64,000 bases of DNA from NCBI GenBank assembly GCA_036625225.1, contig JAZKUF010000004.1:365754-429753 (forward strand), given 5' to 3'. The notes under the pieces were generated by a model that was not told the origin of the DNA, made no database searches, and was given only the letters and a program-made list of their open reading frames with translations. Made by a program: the position numbers and the translations under genes. How positions within the stretch are numbered: the stretch's first letter is position 1; each line of letters begins with the position of its first letter. Source of the DNA: Accumulibacter jenkinsii. Its GTDB lineage: Bacteria; Pseudomonadota; Gammaproteobacteria; Burkholderiales; Rhodocyclaceae. Of this stretch, positions 1 through 10,735 are shown piece after piece.

Positions 1-3000
1 TCCCTGAACACGCGCTCGACGGCCTCCTGGCCATCGCCGACCAGCACCGGATGCGCGCCGTCCTCGAGCAGATTGCTTTCCAGAATCATTCGGCTGACCG
101 GATCGTCCTCGGCGACCAGAATGGCGATGCCGGCCAGCGGTTTGGCGGGCAGCGCGGGTTCGGTCGATCCGGTCGGGAGCGCCGCCTCAGGGGCCTGCGG
201 CGGCACATAGGGCAAGCGGAACTCGAAACGGCTGCCCGCCCCGGGCGTACTTTGCACCTGAATCTCGCCCTGCATCAGTTCCAGCAGGCGCTTGCAGATC
301 GCGAGGCCGAGGCCGGTGCCGCCGAACCTGCGCGTGGTTGAGCCGTCGGCCTGCTGGAAGGGGTCGAAGACATAAGCGAGTTCCTCCCCGCTCATGCCGA
401 TGCCGGTATCGGTCACCCCGAAGACCAGCTGCGTGCCCTGCAGCGAGACGGTCAGCGTGACACCGCCGGCCGCGGTGAACTTGATCGCATTCGACAACAG
501 GTTGTTGAGCAGCTGAGCAATGCGCAGCGGATCGCTGACGCAGCTCGCCGGCCAGCCGGCACGTTTTTCCAGCCGCAGCTGGAGACCCTTGGCGCGGGCG
601 CGATCGGCGACGAGTTCGAGGGCGCTGCCGAGCGCATCGTCGAGGGACATTTCGGTCGCCTCGATCTGCAGCTTGCCGGCGTCGATCTTGGAAAAGTCGA
701 GGATTTCATTGACCACGCTGAGCAGCTGATTGCCCGAAGCGATGATCTTTTCGAAAGCGCCGCGGGCTTTCTCGCTGTTGCAGCAATGACGATGGCCGAT
801 GTGGGCAAAGCCGAGGACGCCGTTCATCGGGGTGCGGATCTCGTGGCTCATGTTGGCGAGAAATTCGCTGCGCGCCCGCGCGAGATTCTCCGCCGCCGTC
901 AGCGCCTGCTCGCGTGCCAGCGCGGCAGCGCGTTGCGCGCTGATATCGACGAAGCTGACCACCGCGCCGGTGATCCTGTCCTGCTCGAACATGGGGTGAG
1001 TGGCCAGCGCCACCGGCAGCGGGCTGCCGTCGGCATGCCAGTAGGTGACGTCGTCGAAGCGCATTTCCTGGCCCGCCCGCCACGCCAGGCGGCCCGCGCA
1101 TTCTTCGACCGGAAAAGGGCTGCCATCGGGTCGACGGTGATGGAAGAGATCATGCGCAGAACGGCCGATGACCTCCTCGGCACGGTAACCGAGCATGCGA
1201 CAGCCGGCGGGATTGATGAAGGTGACGCAACCTTCGAGGTCGACGCCAAAGAGTCCGTCAGCGGTCGATTCGAGAATGCGGCTCGCCTTCGCTTCGGTCG
1301 CCAGCAAGGCATGGGTCTTCTGTCGCACGAGATCCTGCAGGTGCTCGCGGTGCTGTCGCAGTTCCTCTTCGAGGGTCTTGCGCTCCGAGATGTCGCGGCC
1401 GAATCCGACGGTGCCGACGAGTTTCCCGGCGATCCTCACGGGTGACTTGTAGGTCTCGAACCACACCCGCCGGCCATCGATTTCGATCGCTTCTTCGACG
1501 TTTTTCGGCTGGCCGCTCTGCAGCACGGCGCGATCGTCGGCGCGGTAGCTCTCGGCCAGATCGAGCGACCAGAGATCGAGGTCGCTCTGGCCGATCAGCG
1601 CTTCGGGCGAGCTTCCGGCGACGGTCGCGAAGACTTGATTGACGGCGAGAAAACGGCTCTCCTCGTCCTTCAGCCAGACCATGAAAGGGAAGTTGTCGAG
1701 CAGGGCGCGCTGGTATTGTTCGCGTTGCTGCAACGCATCAGCGAGCTGCTTGCGTTCGGTGATGTCGTCGTAGATGCCGAGCACGCCGATCATCTCGCCG
1801 CCGCTGTTGCGCAGCGGCACCTTGGAGGTGCACAGCCAGATCGTCCGCCCATCGGCGGTCGTCTGCGGTTCTTCATAGAACAGCCGGGCCACCCCGGACG
1901 CCATCACCGCCCGGTCGTCCGCCCGATAGCGTTCGGCCTGGTCGGCCCAGGCCATCCGGAAGTCATCCTTGCCGATGACCTCGCCCGGCCCCGCCATCCC
2001 GGCATCGTTCGCGAAGGCGGGGTTGCAGCCGAGATAGACGAGGTTGCGGTCTTTCCAGAAAACCCGCACCGGAGCGATGTCGATGATCGTCTGCAGCAGA
2101 TTGCGCGATTCCCTGAGCGCCGTTTCGGCCCGCTTGCGCTCGGTGATGTCGCTCCAGACGCCGAGCAGGCAATCCCGGCCCTGCAGGCGAATGGCCCGGG
2201 CATTGATCTGAACGTCCAGAATGCGTCCGTCCTTGCAGCGATGGCGGTTCTCGAAACTGGCCTGGCCGGCTTGCACCACCCGGTTCACGGCCTCGCGCAG
2301 AGCATCTCCTGCGAGCACCGCCTGTATCGTGGCCAGGGGCTGGTGCACCAGTTCCTCGCGATCGTAGCCGAGCAGGCGACAGCCGGTGTCATTGACCTCG
2401 ATGAGACTCAGGCTGTCCACATCGATCAGGTCGATGCCGGCAGCGGCCTGGCTGACGATCGCGCGGTAAAGCGCTTCCTGCTCGCGCAGCGCCACTTCCG
2501 ACTGCTTGCGCTCGGTGATATCCGACCAAGTGATCACCACCCGCGCCCGCCCGCGCAGCTCGATGCCCTTGAGGCTGAGCAGAACGTCCCGCCACGAACC
2601 ATCCTGGTGACGATGCCGCGTCTCGACATTCCGGATGCCGGTCGCCAGGATCTGGGGCAGGCGCCGGTGCACGCTTTGCGCCTCCTCGGCGAGCGCGATA
2701 TCCGGCAGACTCAAGCAGGCAAACTCCTCTCGCGTATAGCCCAGACTCTCGCAGGCGGCATCGTTATACTCGACGAAGCGAAGCGTCTGCGTATCGACCA
2801 GGGTGATCGCGTCTTTCGCCTGCGTGACGATGGTCCGGTAAATCTCCTCGCGCTCGGCCAGCGCCGTCACTGCATGCGCCTGCTCGGTGACGTCCTTGAA
2901 GCACCAGATGCGGCCCTCTTCATCGCCCAGCGACAGCGCCCGCGTATGGCGCTGAAACACCCGGCCGTCCTTGAACTGCAGGGTGTCCTCCGCGGTCGCA

Positions 3001-3476
3001 TCGCTGCCATACAGGCGCTGCACTTCGTCCAGAAATGCCTGCGGCGCCTCGAGTTGATCAAGCACATGCTGCAGCAGCAGCGCGTCGTGGCCGGCCGTCG
3101 CGAGTTCCTCCGGCACCCGCCAGAGTTCCCGGAAGCGCGGGTTGATGGACAGCACCCGGCCATCGGCCGCCACCATCAGGACGCCTTCGTCGGAGGACTC
3201 CAGGGCCACCTGCAAGCGCGCCTCGGCACTCCTCACCCGCTGCGACAATTCCTGCTGCTGCGCGCGGGCGAATTCCTGGAACATCCGACTGAGCACGAGC
3301 AGGCTGACCAGCGCCGCGATCGCAGTCGCGAGCAGGCCCGGCAGCGGGTCATTGACCGTCATGCGGCCGCTCAAAAACAGCATCGACGCGGCCGCGAGGA
3401 CGCCCATCATTCCGGGAAGCAGCCGCCAGCGCCCGCCGTTGCGGTCTGGTCTGGCCGGCCACAGGGCAAATCTCAT
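1..3476 (-). CDS. Membrane-bound hybrid sensor histidine kinase with six PAS domains (partial, C-terminus beyond window)
   Basis: Signal-sensing kinase at the inner membrane. Reading the minus strand from the ATG at 3476 gives at least 1158 residues without a stop. Two hydrophobic segments lie near residues 19-36 and 43-62. Six PAS/PAC units follow, recognisable by repeated DITERK-type ends (for example near 2140, 2510 and 1755 on the plus strand) and a DISERK end near 1390. The dimerisation helix holds the phospho-acceptor histidine in NMSHEIRTPMNG (about residue 878). The ATPase follows with NLLSNAIKF, DTGIGM and GGTGLGLAI. At the window edge a receiver domain begins (ILVAEDDPVSRMI). The six PAS domains suggest several signals are integrated. 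The partner regulator is not visible. Family and frame are secure; the ligand is unknown. Confidence 0.9.
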   Translation of the reverse strand, partial: MRFALWPARPDRNGGRWRLLPGMMGVLAAASMLFLSGRMTVNDPLPGLLATAIAALVSLLVLSRMFQEFARAQQQELSQRVRSAEARLQVALESSDEGVLMVAADGRVLSINPRFRELWRVPEELATAGHDALLLQHVLDQLEAPQAFLDEVQRLYGSDATAEDTLQFKDGRVFQRHTRALSLGDEEGRIWCFKDVTEQAHAVTALAEREEIYRTIVTQAKDAITLVDTQTLRFVEYNDAACESLGYTREEFACLSLPDIALAEEAQSVHRRLPQILATGIRNVETRHRHQDGSWRDVLLSLKGIELRGRARVVITWSDITERKQSEVALREQEALYRAIVSQAAAGIDLIDVDSLSLIEVNDTGCRLLGYDREELVHQPLATIQAVLAGDALREAVNRVVQAGQASFENRHRCKDGRILDVQINARAIRLQGRDCLLGVWSDITERKRAETALRESRNLLQTIIDIAPVRVFWKDRNLVYLGCNPAFANDAGMAGPGEVIGKDDFRMAWADQAERYRADDRAVMASGVARLFYEEPQTTADGRTIWLCTSKVPLRNSGGEMIGVLGIYDDITERKQLADALQQREQYQRALLDNFPFMVWLKDEESRFLAVNQVFATVAGSSPEALIGQSDLDLWSLDLAESYRADDRAVLQSGQPKNVEEAIEIDGRRVWFETYKSPVRIAGKLVGTVGFGRDISERKTLEEELRQHREHLQDLVRQKTHALLATEAKASRILESTADGLFGVDLEGCVTFINPAGCRMLGYRAEEVIGRSAHDLFHHRRPDGSPFPVEECAGRLAWRAGQEMRFDDVTYWHADGSPLPVALATHPMFEQDRITGAVVSFVDISAQRAAALAREQALTAAENLARARSEFLANMSHEIRTPMNGVLGFAHIGHRHCCNSEKARGAFEKIIASGNQLLSVVNEILDFSKIDAGKLQIEATEMSLDDALGSALELVADRARAKGLQLRLEKRAGWPASCVSDPLRIAQLLNNLLSNAIKFTAAGGVTLTVSLQGTQLVFGVTDTGIGMSGEELAYVFDPFQQADGSTTRRFGGTGLGLAICKRLLELMQGEIQVQSTPGAGSRFEFRLPYVPPQAPEAALPTGSTEPALPAKPLAGIAILVAEDDPVSRMILESNLLEDGAHPVLVGDGQEAVERVFR

Positions 3477-3838
3477 TTCAGTATCCTTCTCGACGCTGAC
3501 GGGAAGAGATGGCTCCATTTTGAGCCCACGAAAAGCAGAAGACAGAAAATGGAAAATGACAAAAACAGAAGACAGGACACCGTCGATTCTGCTGCCGGCC
3601 TGAGCGAACAGGATCGCCGGGGTACCGATTCCTGCCGGGGCACCTCATCGAGAGGGGCAGTCATTGTAGCAAGCAGATCCAGGGCGCCTCTGTGGCATTC
3701 TTCACCTGCCGGTGCAATGCGCACGAAATCCGCTACCTTCCGTCACCCCTACCCCCGTTCTCGCCCGGCCCGGGAGCGTGGGCCGGGTTTCTGCCTGCGC
3801 TGCCAGCCTTCAGCCGGCGGATTGGGCAGCAAGGGTGC
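3477..3838. promoter_or_regulatory. Intergenic region upstream of the hybrid kinase
   Basis: A 362-base gap between two minus-strand genes that must carry the kinase promoter unless it is read through from the YbaK gene. It contains a short A-rich stretch around 3530-3580 with the sequence CAGAAGACAG twice. No convincing -35/-10 pair or open frame was found. Confidence 0.35.
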
Positions 3839-4366
3839 TCAGACCATTCCCGCGTCTGACCCAGCGACGTCGGCCACCTGTCCGCCGGTCATCGCCACCA
3901 GTTCACCGGGCGAGAGCCTGAAAACGGCGCGCGGGTGTCCAGCGGCGGCCCAGATGCCGTCGAACTGGAGGAGCGCCTGGTCGACCAGAAGGATCGTCTT
4001 TTCGACGTGCCCGATCGGGCAGACGCCGCCGATGGCGTAACCCGTGTGCTCACGAACGAAGCGGGCATCTGCCTTGCCGAGCGCACCGACCCGTGCCGCG
4101 ACCTTCTCTTCGTCGACGCGGTGCGCGCCGCTCGCGACGACGATGACCGCGCGATCGTCGGCCAGGCGGCGAAAGACGATCGACTTGGCGATCTCGGCGA
4201 CCGGGCAAGCGAGACCCGCCGCCGCTTCGGCCGACGTGCGGCCACTCGCCGGCAAGAGGACGACCGGCTGCGCGTGGCCGATCCGGGTGAGGAGATCGGC
4301 CACGCGCTGCGCGCTGGCGGGCAAGCTGGCCGGCGCTGCCTTCGTCGATTCGTGTATTGCCTTCAT
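3839..4366 (-). CDS. YbaK/EbsC-family aminoacyl-tRNA deacylase
   Basis: About 175 residues, the usual size for the YbaK/ProX editing domain, which hydrolyses mischarged aminoacyl-tRNA. Family features visible are AEIAKSIVFR near the middle, then VVASGAHRVDEEKVA, GYAIGGVCPIGH and a C-terminal SPGELVAMTGG-type segment. I place the start at MKAIHEST (4366). The frame stays open to 4606, but that extension contains a repetitive MDDMKDMKDRNDMK stretch and does not resemble the family. The gene lies upstream of the hybrid kinase on the same strand, separated by 362 bases. It lacks features that would tell Cys-tRNA(Pro) from Ala-tRNA(Pro) specificity. Confidence 0.8.
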   Translation of the reverse strand: MKAIHESTKAAPASLPASAQRVADLLTRIGHAQPVVLLPASGRTSAEAAAGLACPVAEIAKSIVFRRLADDRAVIVVASGAHRVDEEKVAARVGALGKADARFVREHTGYAIGGVCPIGHVEKTILLVDQALLQFDGIWAAAGHPRAVFRLSPGELVAMTGGQVADVAGSDAGMV

Positions 4367-5203
4367 GTCATTCCTGTCCTTCATGTCCTTCATGTCGTCC
4401 ATTTCACGGTGAGGGCACCAGCCGTCGTCGTCGAAGGGCAGCAGCCGGGCAACTTCGACGGTTTCCTGAGCCGCCGGAAGTATGCCATGGGCGGCGTCTG
4501 CGACAGCCACCCCATGAATGAAGCCTCCTCCGACAGGCAAGATGTGGTCTCCGATCGCCAGCTGCCTGATGGCGTCGCCGGTTCGGCACTCGCGCAGAGC
4601 CGTCACTTTGCCTGGTCCGCCACTGCCTTGACCGCAGCGGCATTAAAGGATCGATCCTGTCGGCATTTCACTGTGTGCAAGCTGCCCGTTCCGGGTACCA
4701 TCGCTCGGGGTTTGCGCCGGCAATGGCGTTCCCCAACCGAAGATAGTGGTCCGCGGAATTCAGACATTGGTTTAAGTTGATTTCAGGAAAATCCTGTACC
4801 CGTCAAGCCGTGGAAGCAGGCGGCCACAGGCGGACGCATCTACCAGCATCCCCACTATTCGGCAGAGAACCAGTCCTGGTCGATCGCCATCCCGCCATCC
4901 CGCCATCCCGCCATCCCGCCATCCCGCCATCCCGCCATCCCGCCATTCCGCCATTCCGCCATTCCGCCATTCCGCCATTCCGCCATCCCGACTCTCCATC
5001 GTGGTGCCCGGGACCGGCCTGTGCGCCATTCTGGTGCGCGACAGGGAGAGGGAGTTCGCTGACGATGCGCTGACGATTCGCTGACCATTCCCTGACGCTT
5101 GGCGGCGACACGTCCCCGACGAATCCCGGCGCGGCTTGGCGCCGGCTCGAAGTTCCTGGCACGATATCTGCTTTTTGTCAGCCAACGAGTCTAAGGAGGA
5201 CGC
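4367..5203. other. Intergenic region upstream of the urea transport cluster
   Basis: An 837-base region with no gene I can support. It holds the octanucleotide tandem repeat and, near 5040-5095, several short similar CTGACGATKCGCTGA-like words. The urt/ure promoter should lie in its right part, ahead of the ribosome binding site AAGGAGG at 5191-5197. No urtA-like gene is present. Confidence 0.5.
4886..4989. repeat. 13-copy octanucleotide tandem repeat
   Basis: Thirteen head-to-tail 8-bp units: seven of GCCATCCC, five of the one-base variant GCCATTCC, then one GCCATCCC. The variant units form one contiguous block, which suggests expansion by slippage or unequal exchange. All reading frames through it stay open because 8 bp repeated three times makes a 24-bp period, so the open frames here carry no coding evidence. 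It lies about 215 bp upstream of urtB. Confidence 0.95.
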
Positions 5204-6802
5204 ATGCGCATCACCGGATTATTGCTCTGTGGCTGGCTGCTGACCGCTTCGTGCGGGCACGCGGCGATCGACCCGGCGCTGCTCAAGCCGCTCGCGTCCG
5301 AGGACTCCGAGACCCGGATCGCGGCCATCGTGGCGCTCGCCCAGGCGGCGCCGGAAGCCGCGCTGCCGGTGCTGAAAGCGCTCGCCGACAACGCGCTGGC
5401 GGTCGTCGGCGAGCGCCTGGTCATCGTCGACGGCGAGCGCGTGCTCGATGCCGCAAGCCAGGCCGAGATCCAGCCGGCGCCGGCAGCGAGCGAGACGATC
5501 GACATCAACAACCGCGTCCGCCGCGAACTGTCGGCCGCGCTCGCCGCACTGCGCCTGTTTTCGAGTGAACGCGCGGTGCGCTGGCAGGCCGCCCAGGAGG
5601 TGACGCTGAGCGCTGACGCGAAGATGTTGCCGCTGCTCGACAAGGCGCTGGCGAGCGAAAAGGATCCGCAAATCCGCGAGCGCCTGCAGCTCGCGCATGC
5701 CCAGGCGAGCCTCGGGTCGACCGACGCCGGCGTCCGCCTTGACGCAGTGCGCACCCTCGGAGAAAGCAGCGATCCGCGGGTCCGCCAGCTCCTGATCCCG
5801 CTGACCGAAAAGCAGGGCGAAGCCTGGATCGAGCCCGACGGCGCGGTGCGCGCGGCGGCCGGGACGTCGATTCGCGCCATCGAGCAACGCCTCGCCTGGG
5901 CCGACAACCTCGGCCGCGCCTTCACCGGCCTCTCGCTCGGCTCGATCCTGCTGCTCGCCGCCCTCGGTCTGGCGATCACCTACGGCGTCATGGGCGTCAT
6001 CAACATGGCGCACGGCGAATTGCTGATGGTCGGCGCCTACTCGGCGTGGGCGATGCAGAGCGTCTTTCGCGCCTATCTGCCGGAGGCGATCGACTGGTAT
6101 CTGCTGGCCGCGATTCCGGTCGGTTTTCTGTCCGCGGCGCTGGTCGGGGTGCTCATGGAGCGGATCGTCATCCGCCACCTCTATGGCCGGCCGCTGGAGA
6201 CCCTGCTCGCCACCTGGGGCATCTCGCTCTTCCTGATGCAGGTCGCGCGCACGCTGTTCGGCGCGCAGAACGTCGAGGTCGCCAACCCGGTGTGGATGGC
6301 CGGCGGCATCGAGCTGCTGCCGAACCTCATGCTGCCCTGGAACCGGATCATCATCGTCGGCTTCTCGATTGCCGTGCTGGCCGCGATGTGGGCGATCCTC
6401 AACCTCTCGCGGCTCGGCATGTTTGTCCGCGCGGTGACGCAGAACCGCGCCATGGCCGGCTGCGTCGGCGTGCCGACCGGTCGCATCGACACGCTGGCTT
6501 TCGGCCTCGGTGCCGGCATCGCCGGGCTCGGCGGCGTCGCCCTGTCGCAGATCGCCAACGTCGGTCCGGACATGGGACAGGGCTACATCGTCGATTCCTT
6601 CATGGTCGTCGTTCTCGGCGGTGTCGGCCAGCTCGCCGGCGCGGTCTGGGCAGCGCTCGGGCTCGGTGTGTTCACCAAGTTCCTCGAAGGCTGGACCGGC
6701 GCGGTGGTCGCCAAGATCGTCGTCCTCGTCTTCATCATCATCTTCATCCAGAAGCGTCCGCAGGGCCTGTTCGCCCTCAAGGGCCGCTTCGTCGAATCGT
6801 GA
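5204..6802 (+). CDS. urtB: Urea ABC transporter permease UrtB
   Basis: 532 residues. Inner-membrane permease of the high-affinity urea importer, LivH-like. A signal-type N-terminus is followed by a roughly 210-residue helical, HEAT-like extension that is characteristic of UrtB and absent from LivH. The membrane domain begins near residue 245 (SLGSILLLAALGLAITYGVM) and contains NMAHGELLMVGAY and the conserved PTGRIDTLAFGLGAGIAGL segment. Start ATG 5204 has a near-perfect AAGGAGG site. It heads an operon with urtC, D and E and the urease genes. The usual first gene, urtA for the binding protein, is missing upstream. Confidence 0.95.
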   Translation: MRITGLLLCGWLLTASCGHAAIDPALLKPLASEDSETRIAAIVALAQAAPEAALPVLKALADNALAVVGERLVIVDGERVLDAASQAEIQPAPAASETIDINNRVRRELSAALAALRLFSSERAVRWQAAQEVTLSADAKMLPLLDKALASEKDPQIRERLQLAHAQASLGSTDAGVRLDAVRTLGESSDPRVRQLLIPLTEKQGEAWIEPDGAVRAAAGTSIRAIEQRLAWADNLGRAFTGLSLGSILLLAALGLAITYGVMGVINMAHGELLMVGAYSAWAMQSVFRAYLPEAIDWYLLAAIPVGFLSAALVGVLMERIVIRHLYGRPLETLLATWGISLFLMQVARTLFGAQNVEVANPVWMAGGIELLPNLMLPWNRIIIVGFSIAVLAAMWAILNLSRLGMFVRAVTQNRAMAGCVGVPTGRIDTLAFGLGAGIAGLGGVALSQIANVGPDMGQGYIVDSFMVVVLGGVGQLAGAVWAALGLGVFTKFLEGWTGAVVAKIVVLVFIIIFIQKRPQGLFALKGRFVES

Positions 6803-6819
6803 GGCCGGGAAAACCGATC

Positions 6820-7964
6820 ATGAGAGAGCCTTTCATCGTCCGCCTCGGGCGGAGCTTCGACGCACGCAGCTGGCAGCTGGTCGGTCTCTTCGCCGCTTTC
6901 GCGCTGATCGCGGTGCCGATCGCCCACCTGGTGCTGCCCCCGGAGCACCCGTTGCACCTGTCGACCTGGTTCATCACCCTGATCGGCAAGATCCTCTGCT
7001 ACGCCATCGTCGCCGTCGCAATGGACCTGATCTGGGGTTACGGCGGCATTCTCTCGCTCGGCCACGGTCTCTTCTTCGCCCTCGGCGGTTACGCTTTCGG
7101 CATGTACCTGATGCGCCAGATCGGGCGTGACGGCAGCTACCAGAGCGATCTGCCCGATTTCATGGTCTTCCTCGACTGGCCGGAGCTGCCGTGGTTCTGG
7201 GTCGGCAGCGACAGCTTTCTGTGGGTCGTGCTGCTGGTGCTCGTGGTGCCGGCGCTGATCGCCTTCATCTTCGGCTATTTCGCTTTCCGCTCGCGCATCA
7301 AGGGCGTCTATTTCTCGATCATCACGCAGGCGCTGACCTACGCCGCGATGCTGCTCTTCTTCCGCAACGAAACCGGTTTCGGCGGCAACAACGGTTTTAC
7401 CGATTTCAAGCGCATCCTCGGCTATTCGATCACCGCGCCGCAGACGCGCGTCGTTCTCTTCGCGCTCTCGGCGCTGGCGCTGATCGGCACCCTGCTGCTC
7501 GCGCGCTATCTGGTGACCTCGAAATTCGGCCGCATCCTGACGGCGATCCGCGACGCCGAGTCGCGAGTCATGTTCATCGGCTACCAGCCGCTCTGGTACA
7601 AGCTCTTCGTGTGGACCCTGTCGGCCATGCTGTGCGCCATCGCCGGCGCGCTCTACGTGCCGCAGGTGGGGATCATCAACCCGTCCGAGATGTCGGTCGC
7701 CAACTCGATCGAAATCGCCATCTGGGTCGCCGTCGGCGGCCGCGGGACCCTGATCGGACCGGTCATCGGGGCGTTCATCGTCAATCTCGCCAAGAGCTGG
7801 TTCACCGTGAGCTTTCCCGAATACTGGCTGTTCTTCCTCGGCACGCTGTTCATCGTCGCCACCCTCTACCTGCCGCAGGGCGTCGTCGGCCTGTGGTTCA
7901 GGCTGCGCGCCCGCTGGCGGCGAGGCGACGATGAACCGGCTGCGGCGACCCGCGGAGCCGCGGC

Positions 7965-7968
<4 letters not shown>
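6820..7968 (+). CDS. urtC: Urea ABC transporter permease UrtC
   Basis: 382 residues. Second membrane permease of the urea importer, LivM-like. The start is ATG 6820, 17 bases after the urtB stop; longer frames upstream run into urtB. Conserved LivM/UrtC elements are WGYGGILSLGHGLFFALGGY near residue 67, ETGFGGNNGFTDF near 185 and the SVANSIEIAIWVAVGGRGTL loop near 290, which contacts the ATPase. The stop overlaps the urtD start as ATGA, pointing to coupled translation. Confidence 0.95.
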
Positions 7969-8807
<839 letters not shown>

Positions 8808-8814
8808 GGCGATC

Positions 8815-9507
8815 ATGTTGACGGTAAACCATCTCAACCAGTATTACGGCGGCAGCCACATCCTGCGTGACCTGAGCTTCACCGCCGAAGCCGGCAAGGT
8901 GACGGCGATTCTCGGCCGCAACGGGGTCGGCAAGTCGACCCTGCTGAAGTCCCTGATGGGCCTGCTGCCGACGAAAAGCGGCAGCATCGAGTTCGCCGGC
9001 CACGACATCACCCGCGCCGCGTCGCATCAGCGCGTTCGCGCCGGCATCGGCTACGTGCCGCAGGGACGCGAGATCTTTCCCCGCCTGACGGTGCACGAGA
9101 ACCTGCTGATGGGGCTCGCCAGCTGTCCCGGCAGGACACCGATCCCGGAGCGCATCTTCGACATGTTCCCGGTCCTGCAGCAGATGCTGCGCCGGCGCGG
9201 CGGTGACCTTTCGGGCGGCCAGCAGCAACAGCTCGCGATCGGCCGTGCGCTGGCCATGGGCCCGCGGCTGCTGATCCTCGACGAGCCGACCGAAGGCATC
9301 CAGCCATCGATCATCAAGGACATCGAACGCGCCGTGCGCTCGCTCGCGGCGAGCGGCGAGATGGCCATTCTGCTGGTCGAACAGTATTATGATTTCGCCC
9401 GTTCCCTCGCCGACCAGTATCTGGTCATGGAGCGCGGCGAGATCATCCTGCGCGGGAGAGGCGAAGACATGGAAAAGGACGGGGTGCTGGCGGCCCTCGC
9501 GGTTTGA
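8815..9507 (+). CDS. urtE: Urea ABC transporter ATPase UrtE
   Basis: 230 residues. Second ATPase of the urea importer, LivF-like. Walker A is LGRNGVGKSTLLKSLMG, the Q-loop region is GIGYVPQGREIFPRLTV, the signature is LSGGQQQQLAIGRAL, Walker B is LLILDEPTEGIQP and the switch histidine is replaced by Gln in LLVEQYYDFA, as is normal for LivF/UrtE. Start ATG 8815. The stop TGA overlaps the TTG start of ureD, joining the transporter and urease genes in one transcript. Confidence 0.95.
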   Translation: MLTVNHLNQYYGGSHILRDLSFTAEAGKVTAILGRNGVGKSTLLKSLMGLLPTKSGSIEFAGHDITRAASHQRVRAGIGYVPQGREIFPRLTVHENLLMGLASCPGRTPIPERIFDMFPVLQQMLRRRGGDLSGGQQQQLAIGRALAMGPRLLILDEPTEGIQPSIIKDIERAVRSLAASGEMAILLVEQYYDFARSLADQYLVMERGEIILRGRGEDMEKDGVLAALAV

Positions 9508-10376
9508 CCGCCGACCCGCAACAGGCGATTGCCAACGCGCGCGAGGAAGCCGCCCGCCCCGGCTGGCAGGCGCGCCTCGCACTCGGCTTCGAGCGGCGCG
9601 GGCAAACGACAGCGCTGGTGCAGCGCGACCATGAAGGACCGCTGCGCGTCCAGAAAGCGCTTTACCCCGAGGGTCCGGACGTCTGCCATGTGCTCGTCCT
9701 CCATCCCCCGGGCGGCATCGCCGGCGGCGACCGGCTGGCGATCACGGTGCACGCCGGACCGGCTGCGCACACGCTGTTGACGACACCCGGGGCCGGCAAG
9801 TGGTATCGTTCGGGGGGTCGGCCGGCGCAGCAGTCCCTGACCGTCCAGGTCGCTGCCGGCGCGGTGGTCGAGAGCTTGCCGCAGGAAACGATCGTCTTCG
9901 ACGGCGCCGACGCGGCGATGCAGACGCAGATCGAACTCGCTGCCGGCGGCGTCTTCTGCGGCTGGGAGATCGTCTGCCTCGGCCGTACCGCGGCCGGCGA
10001 ACGCTTCCGCCGGGGCCGCATCGATCTCGCGACGCGGATTGAAAAAGAAGGCCAGCCGCTGTGGATCGAACGCGGTCAGCTTGACGGCGGTTCGCCGTGG
10101 CTCGAAGCGGCCGCCGGTCTCGCCGGCCAGCCGGTGAGCGCGACGCTGCTGCTCGCCGGGCGGCCGGTCGAGCGCGAGTGGATCGACGCCTGTCGCGCGC
10201 TGCCGGTCGCCGGTCACCTGCTGACCGGCGTCACCGCGCTGCCCGAGCTGCTCGTCGCGCGCTGCCTCGCGCCGGGACCGGAGGCAGCACGCGCCTGGCT
10301 GAGCGCGCTGTGGGCGCTGCTGCGGCCAGCGGCGATCGGCCGCAGGGCAGTGGCGCCGCGCATCTGGAGTACCTGA
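9504..10376 (+). CDS. ureD: Urease accessory protein UreD
   Basis: 290 residues. Scaffold for nickel-dependent maturation of urease, acting with UreF and UreG. Family features are HPPGGIAGGDRL near residue 70, TTPGAGKWYRS near 93 and LPQETIVFDGA near 120. The frame starts with TTG at 9504, which overlaps the urtE stop as TTGA; no ATG or GTG gives a better full-length start. Its place between urtE and ureA fits the usual ureDABC order. Confidence 0.92.
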   Translation: MTADPQQAIANAREEAARPGWQARLALGFERRGQTTALVQRDHEGPLRVQKALYPEGPDVCHVLVLHPPGGIAGGDRLAITVHAGPAAHTLLTTPGAGKWYRSGGRPAQQSLTVQVAAGAVVESLPQETIVFDGADAAMQTQIELAAGGVFCGWEIVCLGRTAAGERFRRGRIDLATRIEKEGQPLWIERGQLDGGSPWLEAAAGLAGQPVSATLLLAGRPVEREWIDACRALPVAGHLLTGVTALPELLVARCLAPGPEAARAWLSALWALLRPAAIGRRAVAPRIWST

Positions 10377-10417
10377 GCGCGGATCGATGGCGCCAGGGGA
10401 ATAGCGGAGAAAGAGGC

Positions 10418-10720
10418 ATGGAACTGACACCGAGAGAGAAAGACAAGCTGCTGATCTTTACCGCCGCGCTGGTCGCCGAACGACGCCGGGCGCGCGGGCT
10501 GAAACTCAACTACCCGGAAGCGGTGGCGCTGATCAGCGCGGCGATCGTCGAAGGCGCGCGCGACGGGCGGACGGTCGCCGAGCTGATGAGCTACGGCACG
10601 ACGCTGCTCGGGCGTGACGACGTGATGGCAGGCGTGCCGGAAATGATTCACGATATCCAGGTCGAAGCGACCTTCCCGGACGGCACCAAGCTGGTCACCG
10701 TCCATCACCCGATCATCTGA
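10418..10720 (+). CDS. ureA: Urease gamma subunit
   Basis: 100 residues, the normal length for a separate gamma subunit. It begins MELTPREKDKLLIFTAALVA, and LKLNYPEAVALISA, ELMSYGTTLLGRDDVM and VEATFPDGTKLVTVHHPI are all present. ATG 10418 follows an AGCGGAGAAAGAG site. Separate ureA, ureB and ureC genes are the typical bacterial layout. It is structural and forms the trimeric (UreABC)3 enzyme in the cytoplasm. Confidence 0.97.
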   Translation: MELTPREKDKLLIFTAALVAERRRARGLKLNYPEAVALISAAIVEGARDGRTVAELMSYGTTLLGRDDVMAGVPEMIHDIQVEATFPDGTKLVTVHHPII

Positions 10721-10735
10721 AAGAAGGAGACAAGA

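Noticed and set aside
1635..4040. Plus-strand open frame of about 800 codons opposite the sensor kinase
   Set aside because: The minus strand encodes clear PAS, kinase and receiver motifs. The plus frame is a high-GC antisense shadow with no recognisable domain.
4772..5185. Frames with GGMAEWRDGGMAGW-like repeats
   Set aside because: These are translations of the octanucleotide tandem repeat, open in all frames; no start signal or family support.
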